From an uncultured Verrucomicrobiales bacterium (GTDB taxonomy: Bacteria > Verrucomicrobiota > Verrucomicrobiia > Verrucomicrobiales > Akkermansiaceae): DNA of 45,917 nucleotides. A program made the position numbers and the translations under genes. The stretch is from positions 1 through 45,917 of the forward strand of contig CALFBI010000023.1 of the NCBI GenBank assembly GCA_937951675.1, written 5' to 3'. How positions within the stretch are numbered: the first letter of the stretch is position 1; each line of letters begins with the position of its first letter. Below the pieces are notes generated by a model. It searched no databases and had not been told where the DNA came from. It was given only the letters and a program-made list of their open reading frames with translations. Positions 35,066-42,966 of the stretch are shown one piece after another.

Positions 35066-37122
35066 GCAAGACACAGGTATCATCAAATTTACAGGGTAGG
35101 TTGCGAAATACCAATTTGCCTAAAAATCAGAGTTTGATGCCTTTATTTGAAGCTGTAGTAAATTCTATCCAATCTCTAGACGATTCCTCGGTTAAAGCTG
35201 AAGATCAGAAAATTATTATCGATATTGAGAGGTACCCTGAAACTGAAGACTTTGATGCTTTAAAGTCTAATAGAGGTCGGAAGAAAGAACCTCTTATAAA
35301 AAGTTTTAAAATCATTGATAACGGACTAGGCTTTAATTCTGAGAATTGGGCTTCATTTCAAGAACTCGACTCGCAACATAAGTTAGCTAAAGGATGTAGA
35401 GGTGTTGGGCGCCTTCTTTGGTTGAAGGCGTTTGAAACAGTGAGAATTGAAAGCTCATTCCTTGAAGAGGGCAAAACATATTCAAGGGTCATCAACTTCA
35501 GTGAACAGAACGGCTTCCAAGAAACATTAGGCCCTGTCGCCTCCCACTCAACAATTGAAACTATAGTTGAACTAAAATGTTTTTTAGATACCTATAGTAA
35601 ATCGGCATCAACGCCAAAGACTACTCATGGATTAGCGCAAGCTGTTTTAGATCATTGCCTATGGTATTTCCTACGAGAAGGGTGTTGCGCTGAAATTACG
35701 ATCAAAGAAGAAGGAGAAGTTGTATCTTTAAATGACCTGTATGAAGAGAAGGTTGGTAAAGATGTTGAACGCTCGACAATTAATGTTAATGGGACGAAAT
35801 TCGAGTTAACTCACCTTAAATTTAGAACTAACACTACTGGGCATAAAATCAGCTACTGTGCTGAAAATAGGTTAGTAAAATCTGAGAAAATTGATGGCAA
35901 GCTAACAGGTCTTCATGGAGACCTAGAAGATGATAAAGGAAATTTCTCCTACACTACTTATGTAACATCAGATTTTTTGGATGATGCGGTTAGGGTCGAG
36001 AGAGACGACTTTTCGATTCCTCAATCTTCTGAATCATTGTTTGAAAAACAAGAAGTTACTTTCGATGCCATACGCTCTAATGTTTTATTAGCTAGCGAAA
36101 AATACTTATCCGAGTTTTTAGAAAAAAATAAAAAGCAATCCTCAGAGCGTATTAGTGATTTCATCAGCAATGACGCCCCTCACTATCGACCAATTGCTAA
36201 ACACTTAGAAAAGGAAGAGAGCTTTAGCGTTGACCCCAATATATCTAAGAGAGATTTAGATTTGTTACTACATAAAAAGAAGTATGAACTGGAGCAATCA
36301 ACATTAAATCAAGGCCATAAGTTAGAGAAAAAAGGCTTGGCGGAATTGAATTCTAGCGAATTTAGAAAAGAATTAGATCAATACTTAAGCAACATTTCAG
36401 ATTTAAAAAAGAGTGATTTAGCTGAATACGTTGGTCATAGAAAGGTAGTAATCAATCTCTTGGAGAAGGCTTTGGGTAAATCAGATCATGAAAAATATCA
36501 GGCTGAGGAATTTGTTCATAACTTTTTTATGCCTATGAGAACTGAAAGTGATGAGTCAATAAATTCTTCTAATTTATGGTTAATTGACGATCGATTGGCA
36601 TTTCACGATTTCATGGCATCAGACAAGACTTTGTCTTCTATGCCCATTACGGATTCAAAGGATACAAAAGAGCCTGATCTTCTTCAATTACAAATTTATG
36701 ATAACCCTATTGCTGTTTCAGAGGGAGGGAAACAGCCGCTGGGCAGCCTTGTGATAGTAGAAATTAAACGTCCTATGAGGGATGATTACAGCCCAAGAAG
36801 TGCGCTTAAAGACCCGATTAATCAAAGCTTGGATTACTTAATGCGTATTAGAAAAAGTAAAGTTCAAACACGCAACGGGCGTCCAATAGCTAATGCCGAC
36901 AGCATGCCAGCTTTTTGCTACATCCTTGCTGATGTGACGCCTAAATTAGTCGAATGTTGCGAATCATGGGAGTTAACACCTACAAGTGACGGGCAAGGAT
37001 ATTTTGGCTACCATAAATATTACAATTCCTACATTGAGGTTATTTCTTTTGATAGAATGCTAAAAATAGCAAAAGAAAGAAACCGAGTGTTTTTTGAAAA
37101 ACTAGGAATACCTTCAATTTAA
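35062..37122 (+). CDS. GHKL ATPase fused to PD-(D/E)XK-like nuclease domain
   Basis: This 686-residue protein has a Hsp90/MutL-type ATPase domain at residues 20-300. The N box is LFEAVVNSIQS (E30, N34), the G1 box KIIDNGLGF (83-91) and the G2 box KGCRGVGRLLWLKAF (110-124). Residues 330-480 look helical and partly coiled (LLLHKKKYELEQSTLNQGHK). The C-terminal domain has KEPDLLQLQIYDN with D539 and LVIVEIKRP (E567, K569), the PD...ExK signature of restriction-like nucleases. ATPase plus nuclease in one chain occurs in restriction-like and defence proteins. It is coupled by overlap to the TerS-like gene and is AT-rich. I cannot place it in a named system, and the nuclease call is an inference from the motif. 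Confidence 0.72.
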   Translation: MSKTQVSSNLQGRLRNTNLPKNQSLMPLFEAVVNSIQSLDDSSVKAEDQKIIIDIERYPETEDFDALKSNRGRKKEPLIKSFKIIDNGLGFNSENWASFQELDSQHKLAKGCRGVGRLLWLKAFETVRIESSFLEEGKTYSRVINFSEQNGFQETLGPVASHSTIETIVELKCFLDTYSKSASTPKTTHGLAQAVLDHCLWYFLREGCCAEITIKEEGEVVSLNDLYEEKVGKDVERSTINVNGTKFELTHLKFRTNTTGHKISYCAENRLVKSEKIDGKLTGLHGDLEDDKGNFSYTTYVTSDFLDDAVRVERDDFSIPQSSESLFEKQEVTFDAIRSNVLLASEKYLSEFLEKNKKQSSERISDFISNDAPHYRPIAKHLEKEESFSVDPNISKRDLDLLLHKKKYELEQSTLNQGHKLEKKGLAELNSSEFRKELDQYLSNISDLKKSDLAEYVGHRKVVINLLEKALGKSDHEKYQAEEFVHNFFMPMRTESDESINSSNLWLIDDRLAFHDFMASDKTLSSMPITDSKDTKEPDLLQLQIYDNPIAVSEGGKQPLGSLVIVEIKRPMRDDYSPRSALKDPINQSLDYLMRIRKSKVQTRNGRPIANADSMPAFCYILADVTPKLVECCESWELTPTSDGQGYFGYHKYYNSYIEVISFDRMLKIAKERNRVFFEKLGIPSI

Positions 37123-37132
37123 GAAATTCACA

Positions 37133-37630
37133 TCATACCAGCTTGTCAGCAATTAAATCCCAGCGGTTTTTATACTCTGAAATATCCCACCCGTTAATAT
37201 CAACTTTGGGTGGTATGTGAACCGTTCTCATGTTGTTTTCTGGGTTGTGAGGCCTTCCGTTTCTTCCCGGTGTCTCTACCCATTTTTGAAACCCCTCTCT
37301 AACCTTCTTTGACATTATAGGTGATGGAATCATGTAATATTCAAAATCCTTATCTTGATCAGGTTCTGGAATACCCCCCAAAGCCCAGATAAAATTTTCA
37401 CCGTAATTGTTTTCAGCTTTCATACCCACGCTACAAGTTGAGTTGCCCGGTTTGAAAGTCTTTACTTGTATGTGGATAAACTTAGTTCCTTCCTTGTTGC
37501 TGCATAGAATGTCAGTATTGGGGCAATTCCCCATAGTGACAACTGCAACAAGGCCTCTGCGGCACAGTTCCCCAGCAATGAAAAACTGGCTAGCATCTCC
37601 CATGTGGGTTTTACTTTTGGAAGAAATCAT
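37133..37630 (-). CDS. Small PD-(D/E)XK-like nuclease domain protein (inferred)
   Basis: From ATG 37628-37630 this encodes 165 residues. GDASQFFIAGELCRRGLVAV, then TDILCSN and FIHIQVKTF give an E...D...QxK layout seen in small restriction-endonuclease-fold proteins, where Q replaces the usual E of ExK. The C-terminal half (PRNGRPHNPENN-like region, reading PGRNGRPHNPENNM) is unassigned. It converges on the GHKL gene with 10 bp between the stops, so it is a separate transcript. An in-frame GTG 18 bp upstream is less likely. It may be a defence or accessory nuclease of the element; no partner is evident. Confidence 0.55.
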   Translation of the reverse strand: MISSKSKTHMGDASQFFIAGELCRRGLVAVVTMGNCPNTDILCSNKEGTKFIHIQVKTFKPGNSTCSVGMKAENNYGENFIWALGGIPEPDQDKDFEYYMIPSPIMSKKVREGFQKWVETPGRNGRPHNPENNMRTVHIPPKVDINGWDISEYKNRWDLIADKLV

Positions 37631-37680
37631 GGTGATGACTAAAACCACTTGGGAAACTTAAAGCAAATTTGTTTGGTCAA

Positions 37681-38121
37681 TTATTCCATGTGGTATTCAC
37701 CTAGTTTGATCCATTTGCCGTCTTTCTTGAGTTTCACAATATCGACAACATGAATCCATATTCTGCTATAGCCCGCTTCAGCTAAAACCTCTCCAACGTA
37801 TTGAGCGTAGCCATCACGGCTTGTGCCATCATCAATTACCCCAATTTTGAAAATGTTTTTTGATGTCCATACTGCGTCTTTGGCTATTGGTTCAGCATTA
37901 CTTTGAAAATGCTTCACAATGGCATCTCTATCGCTTGTTTGACCGCTGGGCTTTATAATGGCTTCCTTTTTTGAAGATTCGCCATATTCAGAAGGGTTTG
38001 AGCCACCACTAATTGCTTCATTCATAGTTGAGAAGGTCGATATGAGACCTATTCCAAAAACTCCACCAACACCGATGAGAAGCCATTTCAAGCAGCCGCC
38101 TTTTTTCTTTTTACCTTTCAT
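37681..38121 (-). CDS. Membrane-anchored element protein of unknown function
   Basis: This 146-residue protein starts with a lysine-rich head (MKGKKKKGG) and one membrane segment (LKWLLIGVGGVFGIGLIST). A serine/glycine-rich linker and a C-terminal domain of about 80 residues follow (DAVWTSKNIFKIGVIDDGTS, WIHVVDIVKLKKDGKWIKL). The tail domain looks like a compact alpha/beta module exposed outside the membrane. No family recognised. It lies 50 bp from the nuclease-like gene and 22 bp from the lipoprotein gene on the same strand. Confidence 0.5.
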   Translation of the reverse strand: MKGKKKKGGCLKWLLIGVGGVFGIGLISTFSTMNEAISGGSNPSEYGESSKKEAIIKPSGQTSDRDAIVKHFQSNAEPIAKDAVWTSKNIFKIGVIDDGTSRDGYAQYVGEVLAEAGYSRIWIHVVDIVKLKKDGKWIKLGEYHME

Positions 38122-38143
38122 ATCTCAAAAGATGTATGAGGAG

Positions 38144-38491
38144 TTACCTTAGATTTATCGCATCGAAAGGCGATTCACTCGCTCTCTGGACTTCACCATT
38201 AATGAAGAATGCACGATAAGGCTTGAAGCCAGTATAGCCACCAAGACGGTTCTTGGCATTTACAGCAAAGGGAACAGTATATTGTTTACCACCTAATCCA
38301 CTCTGTAAAACTGGTTGTTTGGGGAATTTGTAACGAGCAGACTCTGAATCAATGAGTTTCATCTCCATGTAGCTCTTAATCTTCGTCTGATAGTTTGACG
38401 GGAACGGCTGTGGTTGCGTGATCGTGCTAGCACACGAAGTGAAGAGAACGGCAACAAGCCCTAATAGTGTATATGAGATAATATTTTTCAC
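38144..38491 (-). CDS. Lipoprotein of the element
   Basis: From GTG 38489-38491 this encodes 115 residues: signal VKNIISYTLLGLVAVLF with lipobox FTSC, then a polar domain (KSYMEMKLIDSESARYKFP, GYTGFKPYRAFFINGE). A TTG 36 bp upstream would add residues before the signal and is less plausible. I do not recognise the family by name, though the MEMKL.D..SA.Y.F pattern recurs in small outer-membrane lipoproteins. As cargo it could alter the cell surface, perhaps in phage exclusion; that is speculation. Confidence 0.55.
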   Translation of the reverse strand: MKNIISYTLLGLVAVLFTSCASTITQPQPFPSNYQTKIKSYMEMKLIDSESARYKFPKQPVLQSGLGGKQYTVPFAVNAKNRLGGYTGFKPYRAFFINGEVQRASESPFDAINLR

Positions 38492-38584
38492 GGGGATTAT
38501 TTGCCCACTCTCTGAACAGCTTGTCAATCAGGTTGTGACTATTCATCCATGTGAAGATAGTTACATTCTGTGGTTTTTAAATAA

Positions 38585-38824
38585 ATGGCTAAACAGGACG
38601 CTATTTGTGATGAGATTGTTTTAAGACTGTCTCACAAGATTCGTGAAATCAGAGAGGCGAAGGAGATTTCAAAGAATGAACTCTCTCAACGTTCTGGCAT
38701 TAGTCGTGCGGCAATTCGAAGAATTGAGGAAGGGCAACGATCTCCGAGCCTTTATATTCTATTAATGCTCTGCCGTTCTATGGATGAATCGCTGTGGAAT
38801 CTTCTCAAGGAAGTGGAAAGATAA
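38585..38824 (+). CDS. XRE-family HTH regulator
   Basis: This 79-residue protein is nearly all HTH_3: LSHKIREIREAKEISKNELS, then QRSGISRAAIRRIEEGQRSPS, the standard Cro/CI-type fold. It is transcribed divergently from the lipoprotein gene across 93 bp, so it probably controls that group or itself. A weak promoter candidate is TTGTGA (38533-38538) and GATAGT (38556-38561), 17 bp apart. Confidence 0.82.
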   Translation: MAKQDAICDEIVLRLSHKIREIREAKEISKNELSQRSGISRAAIRRIEEGQRSPSLYILLMLCRSMDESLWNLLKEVER

Positions 38825-38882
38825 GCCTGAATTAGCTATTGAGACAGAATTTTAAGATTTCCTTAGATTTGTTTAGAAATTC

Positions 38883-38907
38883 TTTGTTGCAACGCTTGTT
38901 GTAATAG
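38883..38907 (+). repeat. Subterminal repeat, right copy (possible integrase arm site)
   Basis: Matches 29519-29543 at 23 of 25 bases in the same orientation, 96 bp from the right attachment repeat. Like the left copy it is followed by TGCAT-N5-TGCA (38922-38935). Confidence 0.6.
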
Positions 38908-38975
38908 GGCGTGTTAAAGCGTGCATTTTGGTGCAATTTCTAGCATTTTAGAAACTTACCTTTTTAAAAGAAGAA

Positions 38976-39003
38976 AGCCCTTTAGTCGTTAAAACTAAAG
39001 GGC

Positions 39004-39004
<1 letters not shown>
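38976..39004 (-). terminator. Terminator carried by the element for the rebuilt tRNA
   Basis: AGCCCTTTAGT pairs perfectly with ACTAAAGGGCT around a 7-nt loop, just after the tRNA 3' end on the minus strand. A pyrimidine-rich stretch (TTCTTCTTTT) follows. Its stem differs in sequence from the native terminator at 29396-29433, so the element brings its own. Confidence 0.75.
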
Positions 39005-39086
<82 letters not shown>

Positions 39087-39113
39087 ATTGAAATGTTTCA
39101 GGTGAGGGCGGGG

Positions 39114-39142
39114 AATCTAGGCAGGGAGTGAACAGAGGGCAA
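39114..39142 (-). promoter_or_regulatory. Promoter of tRNA-fMet with GC-rich discriminator
   Basis: On the minus strand TTGCCC (39137-39142) and TAGATT (39114-39119) are spaced by 17 bp, followed at once by CCCCGCCC. A GC-rich discriminator is usual in stringently controlled stable-RNA promoters. Confidence 0.65.
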
Positions 39143-39272
39143 GATCTTTTTAGATGTTTTTTATAGGAAATCGAAATAAAGGCACAAGCCAGTTTTCATA
39201 TTTGGAAAAGATTATGTTGAGCGTTCTACGTGTTACTTGTTCCTGGGAGTTCGCTATGATAGAAGATTCTCC

Positions 39273-39352
39273 TAGATAAACGTGCTGCAAACCATTCATC
39301 ATCGGATCAGCGCCGCTTTGACTCTTGTAGTCATGGTGATGAGTGTCTTTTT
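39273..39352 (+). repeat. 80-bp duplicated 5' segment of the Rhs genes, copy 1
   Basis: Identical at 78 of 80 bases to 41592-41671. It spans nine bases before the GTG start and the first 23-24 codons, which encode the signal peptide. Confidence 0.85.
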
Positions 39353-41030
39353 GCTTCAGCCAATCAATGCGGCAGGGCATCGCACTCAGATCACAGAGTC
39401 GAATGGAAGGACGATCACCCATCTCTTTGACAAGCTCTACCGCCTGAAGTCTGAAACGATCGCGGGGGCAAGCAGCGCCACCAATGGATCGATCTCTTAC
39501 GTGTTGGATCAAGTTGGGAACCGGACTAGCCGCACCGTGGCAGGGAGCACTGCCCTGCAAGCGCTTCTTCCAGACCAGTCCTTCGATTACACCGCAAACG
39601 ATTGGCTCAGTCATCATACCCAGGATGAAAACGGGAATACCACCGAATCACCTCAAGAGGATGCCGATCTGATCACCGCAGACGGACAGGCAGTCATCGG
39701 AAACAATGCTGACGTTTACGATTTCCGAAACAAACTCCTTCAACGCAGCAGAGCAGACGGAGTGACGATCAACTGCGCTTACAATGCAGACGGAGATCGC
39801 ATCTGGAAAGAAGTGAAAGGAAGCGATGGCCTGATCACCAAGTTCATCCGCTACACCGTCGATCGGAACAACCACACCGGTTACGGCCAAGTGGTGGAAG
39901 AAATGGACTTCAATGGAGAACTCGTTACCCGCTACCATTACGGGCATGATTTGGTGGCGGTGGATAGATTCACAGACCCACTCGTGGCACCAGGGCGTTA
40001 CTATTATTCCTATGATGGACACGGCTCGGTGCGGAGCATCACCAATGATTCGGGAGCGATTGTCGAAGAATACGACTACGACGCCTTTGGGATCATGATC
40101 GCCTTGAGAACGATCAATCAAGAGACAGCTCAGTTCGAAGAACGCCCCGTATCGGAATATTACGAAACCTCGCTCAATGACTACCTCTACACCGGAGAAC
40201 AGTTTGATCGAGACTTAGGCCAATACTACCTCCGAGCCCGTTATCTGAACCCGCAGAGTGGAAGGTTCCACACCATGGATACCTATGAGGGGAGGAATGG
40301 CGAGCCGATCACGCTACATAAGTATCTATATGCGAATGCAAACCCGGTGAGCGGAACCGATCCGAGCGGGAATATGACTTTGATTGAAATGGCTCGAACA
40401 GTGTCTTTACAGGTTCAAATCACAACCATTAGTTTGGTTAATTCTATAGGTTTCAAAGTATTTTCGGGATCGTTAACAGCAATTGCTTTTTTGATAGATC
40501 CAGAACAGTTTGTAGCAGAAGCTCGTGATGATATAGCTGCACTTGGGCCACTAGGCTTTGCTGCAGCTATTTCACGTGTCTCATTAAATAGGGTCGTAAA
40601 TCTTCGTAGTGCCTTACCTTTCTTTAATAAACAGCTCTCAAGATCTAAGCGTTTTAAAGAGTTCCAAGAAGCTGCAACTATTCTTAAGAAGCGATTTAAT
40701 TATAGCAGTAACAACACTACCATAGCATATGGTGAGTTTGAAGGAGCTGGAGTTTTTGATGATGTGGTTAGCGCATCAGGAGCAGGGAAATTAGGGCCTT
40801 TACGACCTGATCCTACTTTATTAAATGTTGTTGACGGTGGAGCGTATCATGCGGAGGAAAAAATATTACAGTATTATGCAGTTCAATTTAAAAAACAGAA
40901 TGTAAATGCAGGTAATTTACGTATATGGGTAGATAGAGACCCGTGTAATAGGTGCCGCGATTCAAGTGGTGTATTTGGAGAGTTTAAAAAGCTATTCCCT
41001 GCCATTAATCTAGAAATTGTTTCGCCATAA
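39282..41030 (+). CDS. Short secreted Rhs protein with C-terminal deaminase-like toxin
   Basis: GTG 39282 gives 582 residues. Residues 1-31 are a signal peptide (ISAALTLVVMVMSVFLLQ). The shortened YD/Rhs core spans about 32-365 and ends YYLRARYLNPQSGRFHTMD, then LYANANPVSGTDPSGN. After a hydrophobic linker, the C-terminal domain of about 120 residues has YHAEEKIL (H523, E525) and DPCNRC (C555, C558). This is the HxE...PCxxC zinc site of the cytidine-deaminase fold used by many polymorphic toxins. Substrate (DNA, RNA or nucleotide) cannot be told. The core is GC-richer than the toxin tail, which points to tail exchange. The ankyrin gene 10 bp downstream is the likely immunity gene. No PAAR or other T6SS domain is present. 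Confidence 0.8.
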   Translation: MLQTIHHRISAALTLVVMVMSVFLLQPINAAGHRTQITESNGRTITHLFDKLYRLKSETIAGASSATNGSISYVLDQVGNRTSRTVAGSTALQALLPDQSFDYTANDWLSHHTQDENGNTTESPQEDADLITADGQAVIGNNADVYDFRNKLLQRSRADGVTINCAYNADGDRIWKEVKGSDGLITKFIRYTVDRNNHTGYGQVVEEMDFNGELVTRYHYGHDLVAVDRFTDPLVAPGRYYYSYDGHGSVRSITNDSGAIVEEYDYDAFGIMIALRTINQETAQFEERPVSEYYETSLNDYLYTGEQFDRDLGQYYLRARYLNPQSGRFHTMDTYEGRNGEPITLHKYLYANANPVSGTDPSGNMTLIEMARTVSLQVQITTISLVNSIGFKVFSGSLTAIAFLIDPEQFVAEARDDIAALGPLGFAAAISRVSLNRVVNLRSALPFFNKQLSRSKRFKEFQEAATILKKRFNYSSNNTTIAYGEFEGAGVFDDVVSASGAGKLGPLRPDPTLLNVVDGGAYHAEEKILQYYAVQFKKQNVNAGNLRIWVDRDPCNRCRDSSGVFGEFKKLFPAINLEIVSP

Positions 41031-41040
41031 ATAAACTGAA

Positions 41041-41472
41041 ATGACTGATTCAGAAAAAATAGAAAGTCTTGTTCAAGCGGCTTTTAATAATGATTTAGTA
41101 ACGCTAGATCATTATATAAAAAAAGTTGATGATATAAATATGGAGGGCGTGAATACGAGAGCTATTCATGCAGCAGTTGAAGCTGAAAATATCGAAGTAA
41201 TAATGAAGCTCATTGAAGCAGGGGCTTTTATTGACATGTTGGAATCTCGTTCTGGATTCACACCATTACATTTAGCAATTGAAAATGAAGTCATATATCA
41301 CACAGAAAATTTTAGTGATTTGAATATACCAATGGGGATTTCCAAATTGCTTATTGATATGGGAGCAAATTTGAACGCCTTGAATAAAGACGGTGTGAGC
41401 TGCATTTCTTATGCAAAAGAAAGATTCCACAATAATGCATACAACTACATGATTTTACGTGGAGGTAATTAA
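41041..41472 (+). CDS. Ankyrin-repeat protein, probable immunity protein
   Basis: This 143-residue protein contains about three ankyrin repeats: NTRAIHAAVEAENIEVIMKL with IEAGAFID, SGFTPLHLAIENE with KLLIDMGANLNAL, and a degenerate third (DGVSCISYAKE). It lacks a signal peptide, so it is cytoplasmic. It starts 10 bp after the Rhs-deaminase stop and shares its AT-rich composition. Ankyrin proteins are known immunity partners of polymorphic toxins, and its position is the main argument here. Confidence 0.7.
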   Translation: MTDSEKIESLVQAAFNNDLVTLDHYIKKVDDINMEGVNTRAIHAAVEAENIEVIMKLIEAGAFIDMLESRSGFTPLHLAIENEVIYHTENFSDLNIPMGISKLLIDMGANLNALNKDGVSCISYAKERFHNNAYNYMILRGGN

Positions 41473-41487
41473 ACCCATGGGAAAAAA

Positions 41488-41515
41488 GGAGTCAGTCCTC
41501 ACACGGCAACATTTT
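41488..41515 (+). repeat. REP-like repeat, copy 2
   Basis: ggagtcagtcctcacacggc followed by aacatttt. It differs from copy 3 (43691-43718) at two positions. It lies between the ankyrin gene and the second Rhs-derived gene. Confidence 0.7.
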
Positions 41516-41591
41516 CAGGTGCCAATGTGAAATTCTCGCTGGAAACAAGGTCGCTTGTCTCTCCGAGTTTAATGTGATAAAACAAGCACCT

Positions 41592-41671
41592 TAGATAAAC
41601 GTGCTACAAACCATTCATCATCGGATCAGCGCCGCTTGGACTCTTGTAGTCATGGTGATGAGTGTCTTTTT
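41592..41671 (+). repeat. 80-bp duplicated 5' segment of the Rhs genes, copy 2
   Basis: 78 of 80 bases match 39273-39352. Similarity stops abruptly after the signal-peptide codons, which marks a recombination joint. Confidence 0.85.
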
Positions 41672-42392
41672 CTTGTCCCCAGTAAAAGTGCTTGGAAGCA
41701 CCGGCTACTCGCAGGTAGTGGAGGAGATAAATGTTGAAGGGCTGCTTGATTCGCTTGAGTCTGATAGCTCCGTAGAAGAAGCGCTTTATGAGGGATTAAA
41801 GCGGGGAGGGAAAACAGCTGGAGCAGGAGCGGTGATAGGCGCCGCAATGGACATTCCGGGAGCGCCCCAAATTCTAGTGCCGGTTTTATTTGCAACAGGA
41901 ATTCCACTTGGAACGGTGGGTTCTATTGAAGCTTACCAAGAAGGGAAGCCAACACTAGGAACGTATCGAGCGGTGATGACGGCTCTTGGAGCAGTGCTAG
42001 GGTATCAAGGGATCAAGCCTGGTGGAGTTGGTAATCCTGGGTATATTGCCCCAAAGACGGGAGACTCTGTAATTGGAGTGCTCCGTTCACGTGTGTTAGA
42101 TCTAGTGAAGAACGGTAATCTTGTCGGTCAGAGTCCTACTGCTGTTCGCACGATTGGGACTGGGCGGCTGAGAGGATTTACTGCAACAAATACATCCGCT
42201 GCCGGTGGATCTAGGCAAGCCCAATCGCTATTTCAGGCCCTCGCAGGACGAGCCCCCTCGGGATCGTCTGATCGTTTTGTATCTAACGGTCTAGAGATTG
42301 TCTATAGAGCTTCTGGAAAATCGGGGCACTCCAAGATAGAGGTCATAAATTCTGTAAAATCTACACTTGAAAAAATCACATTCCTTCCATGA
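41601..42392 (+). CDS. Core-deleted Rhs-derived protein with toxin-like C-terminus
   Basis: GTG 41601 gives 263 residues. The first 23 match the Rhs-deaminase signal peptide except one residue. TGYSQVVEE (about 33-41) then matches TGYGQVVEE in the middle of the other protein's core, so most of the core is missing. A glycine/alanine-rich hydrophobic linker follows (GAGAVIGAAMDIPGAPQILV). The tail AQSLFQALAGRAP, FVSNGLEIVYRASGKSGHSK and VKSTLEKITF ends like many polymorphic nuclease toxins, but I cannot name the fold. It is probably an orphan toxin cassette kept behind the main gene. The small gene 15 bp downstream would be its immunity gene. Whether it is still expressed and exported is uncertain. 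Confidence 0.6.
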   Translation: MLQTIHHRISAAWTLVVMVMSVFFLSPVKVLGSTGYSQVVEEINVEGLLDSLESDSSVEEALYEGLKRGGKTAGAGAVIGAAMDIPGAPQILVPVLFATGIPLGTVGSIEAYQEGKPTLGTYRAVMTALGAVLGYQGIKPGGVGNPGYIAPKTGDSVIGVLRSRVLDLVKNGNLVGQSPTAVRTIGTGRLRGFTATNTSAAGGSRQAQSLFQALAGRAPSGSSDRFVSNGLEIVYRASGKSGHSKIEVINSVKSTLEKITFLP

Positions 42393-42407
42393 AGGATAAC
42401 TAACGCC

Positions 42408-42767
42408 ATGAATACAGAAATAGAACCACTACAAAATAAATTGATTCAACTTTTGAGTAGTTGGAGTTCGGGAAAGCTAACAGCCGGAGGAGTCCATGGC
42501 GAAGCTGAACAGTTGCTCGACAGTTACGACTGGAAAGAGGTGAGTCGTTCCGACCCAAGATCTCTCGTAAATGAGGTGCTGGTTCAACTGGACGTGTTGA
42601 ACCAGCAATTGATTATGGAGGACGATATTCCCGCTATTTTGATGTTTCTGCGAGCGCCGGCCGGAACCGAGGCGGAAGCTTGGCTGAATTGGGAGCGGTA
42701 TTGGAACGGTATTGATCTGGATGATCGACGTAAGCAGCTCAAGGGCAATCCCCATTACGCGGCTTAG
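42408..42767 (+). CDS. Small acidic protein, probable immunity protein
   Basis: This 119-residue acidic, mostly helical protein reads LIQLLSSWSSGKLTAGGVHG, then DPRSLVNEVLVQLDVLNQQL and DDIPAILMFLRA. No signal peptide. The helical layout and size resemble colicin-type immunity proteins, but I cannot assign a family. It begins 15 bp after the toxin-like gene at 41601-42392, which is the main reason for the call. Confidence 0.55.
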   Translation: MNTEIEPLQNKLIQLLSSWSSGKLTAGGVHGEAEQLLDSYDWKEVSRSDPRSLVNEVLVQLDVLNQQLIMEDDIPAILMFLRAPAGTEAEAWLNWERYWNGIDLDDRRKQLKGNPHYAA

Positions 42768-42966
42768 TTACCAAGACTCGCCCCAAAGAAGCAAGCAACT
42801 GTCTTTTGAATAAATGTTGATATTTTTAGACTGAGATTCTAGGTGGTTTACTTAGGTGTTTATGCATCAATGAGTTAAGGTAGTGTAACTCTCCCTAAAT
42901 TTAGGACCAGGTTTGCCCCTTAAAGATCTGGGTGCTATTGATTCCAACAAATAGCAAGATACCTAA
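42768..42966. other. Intergenic stretch with no supported feature
   Basis: Between the immunity-like gene and the IS3 remnant I see no gene. It may include the decayed left end of the IS3 copy, but I could not identify terminal inverted repeats. Confidence 0.35.

Noticed and set aside
39648..40121. Minus-strand open frame inside the Rhs gene
   Set aside because: It is antisense to a well-supported YD core and has no recognisable domain.
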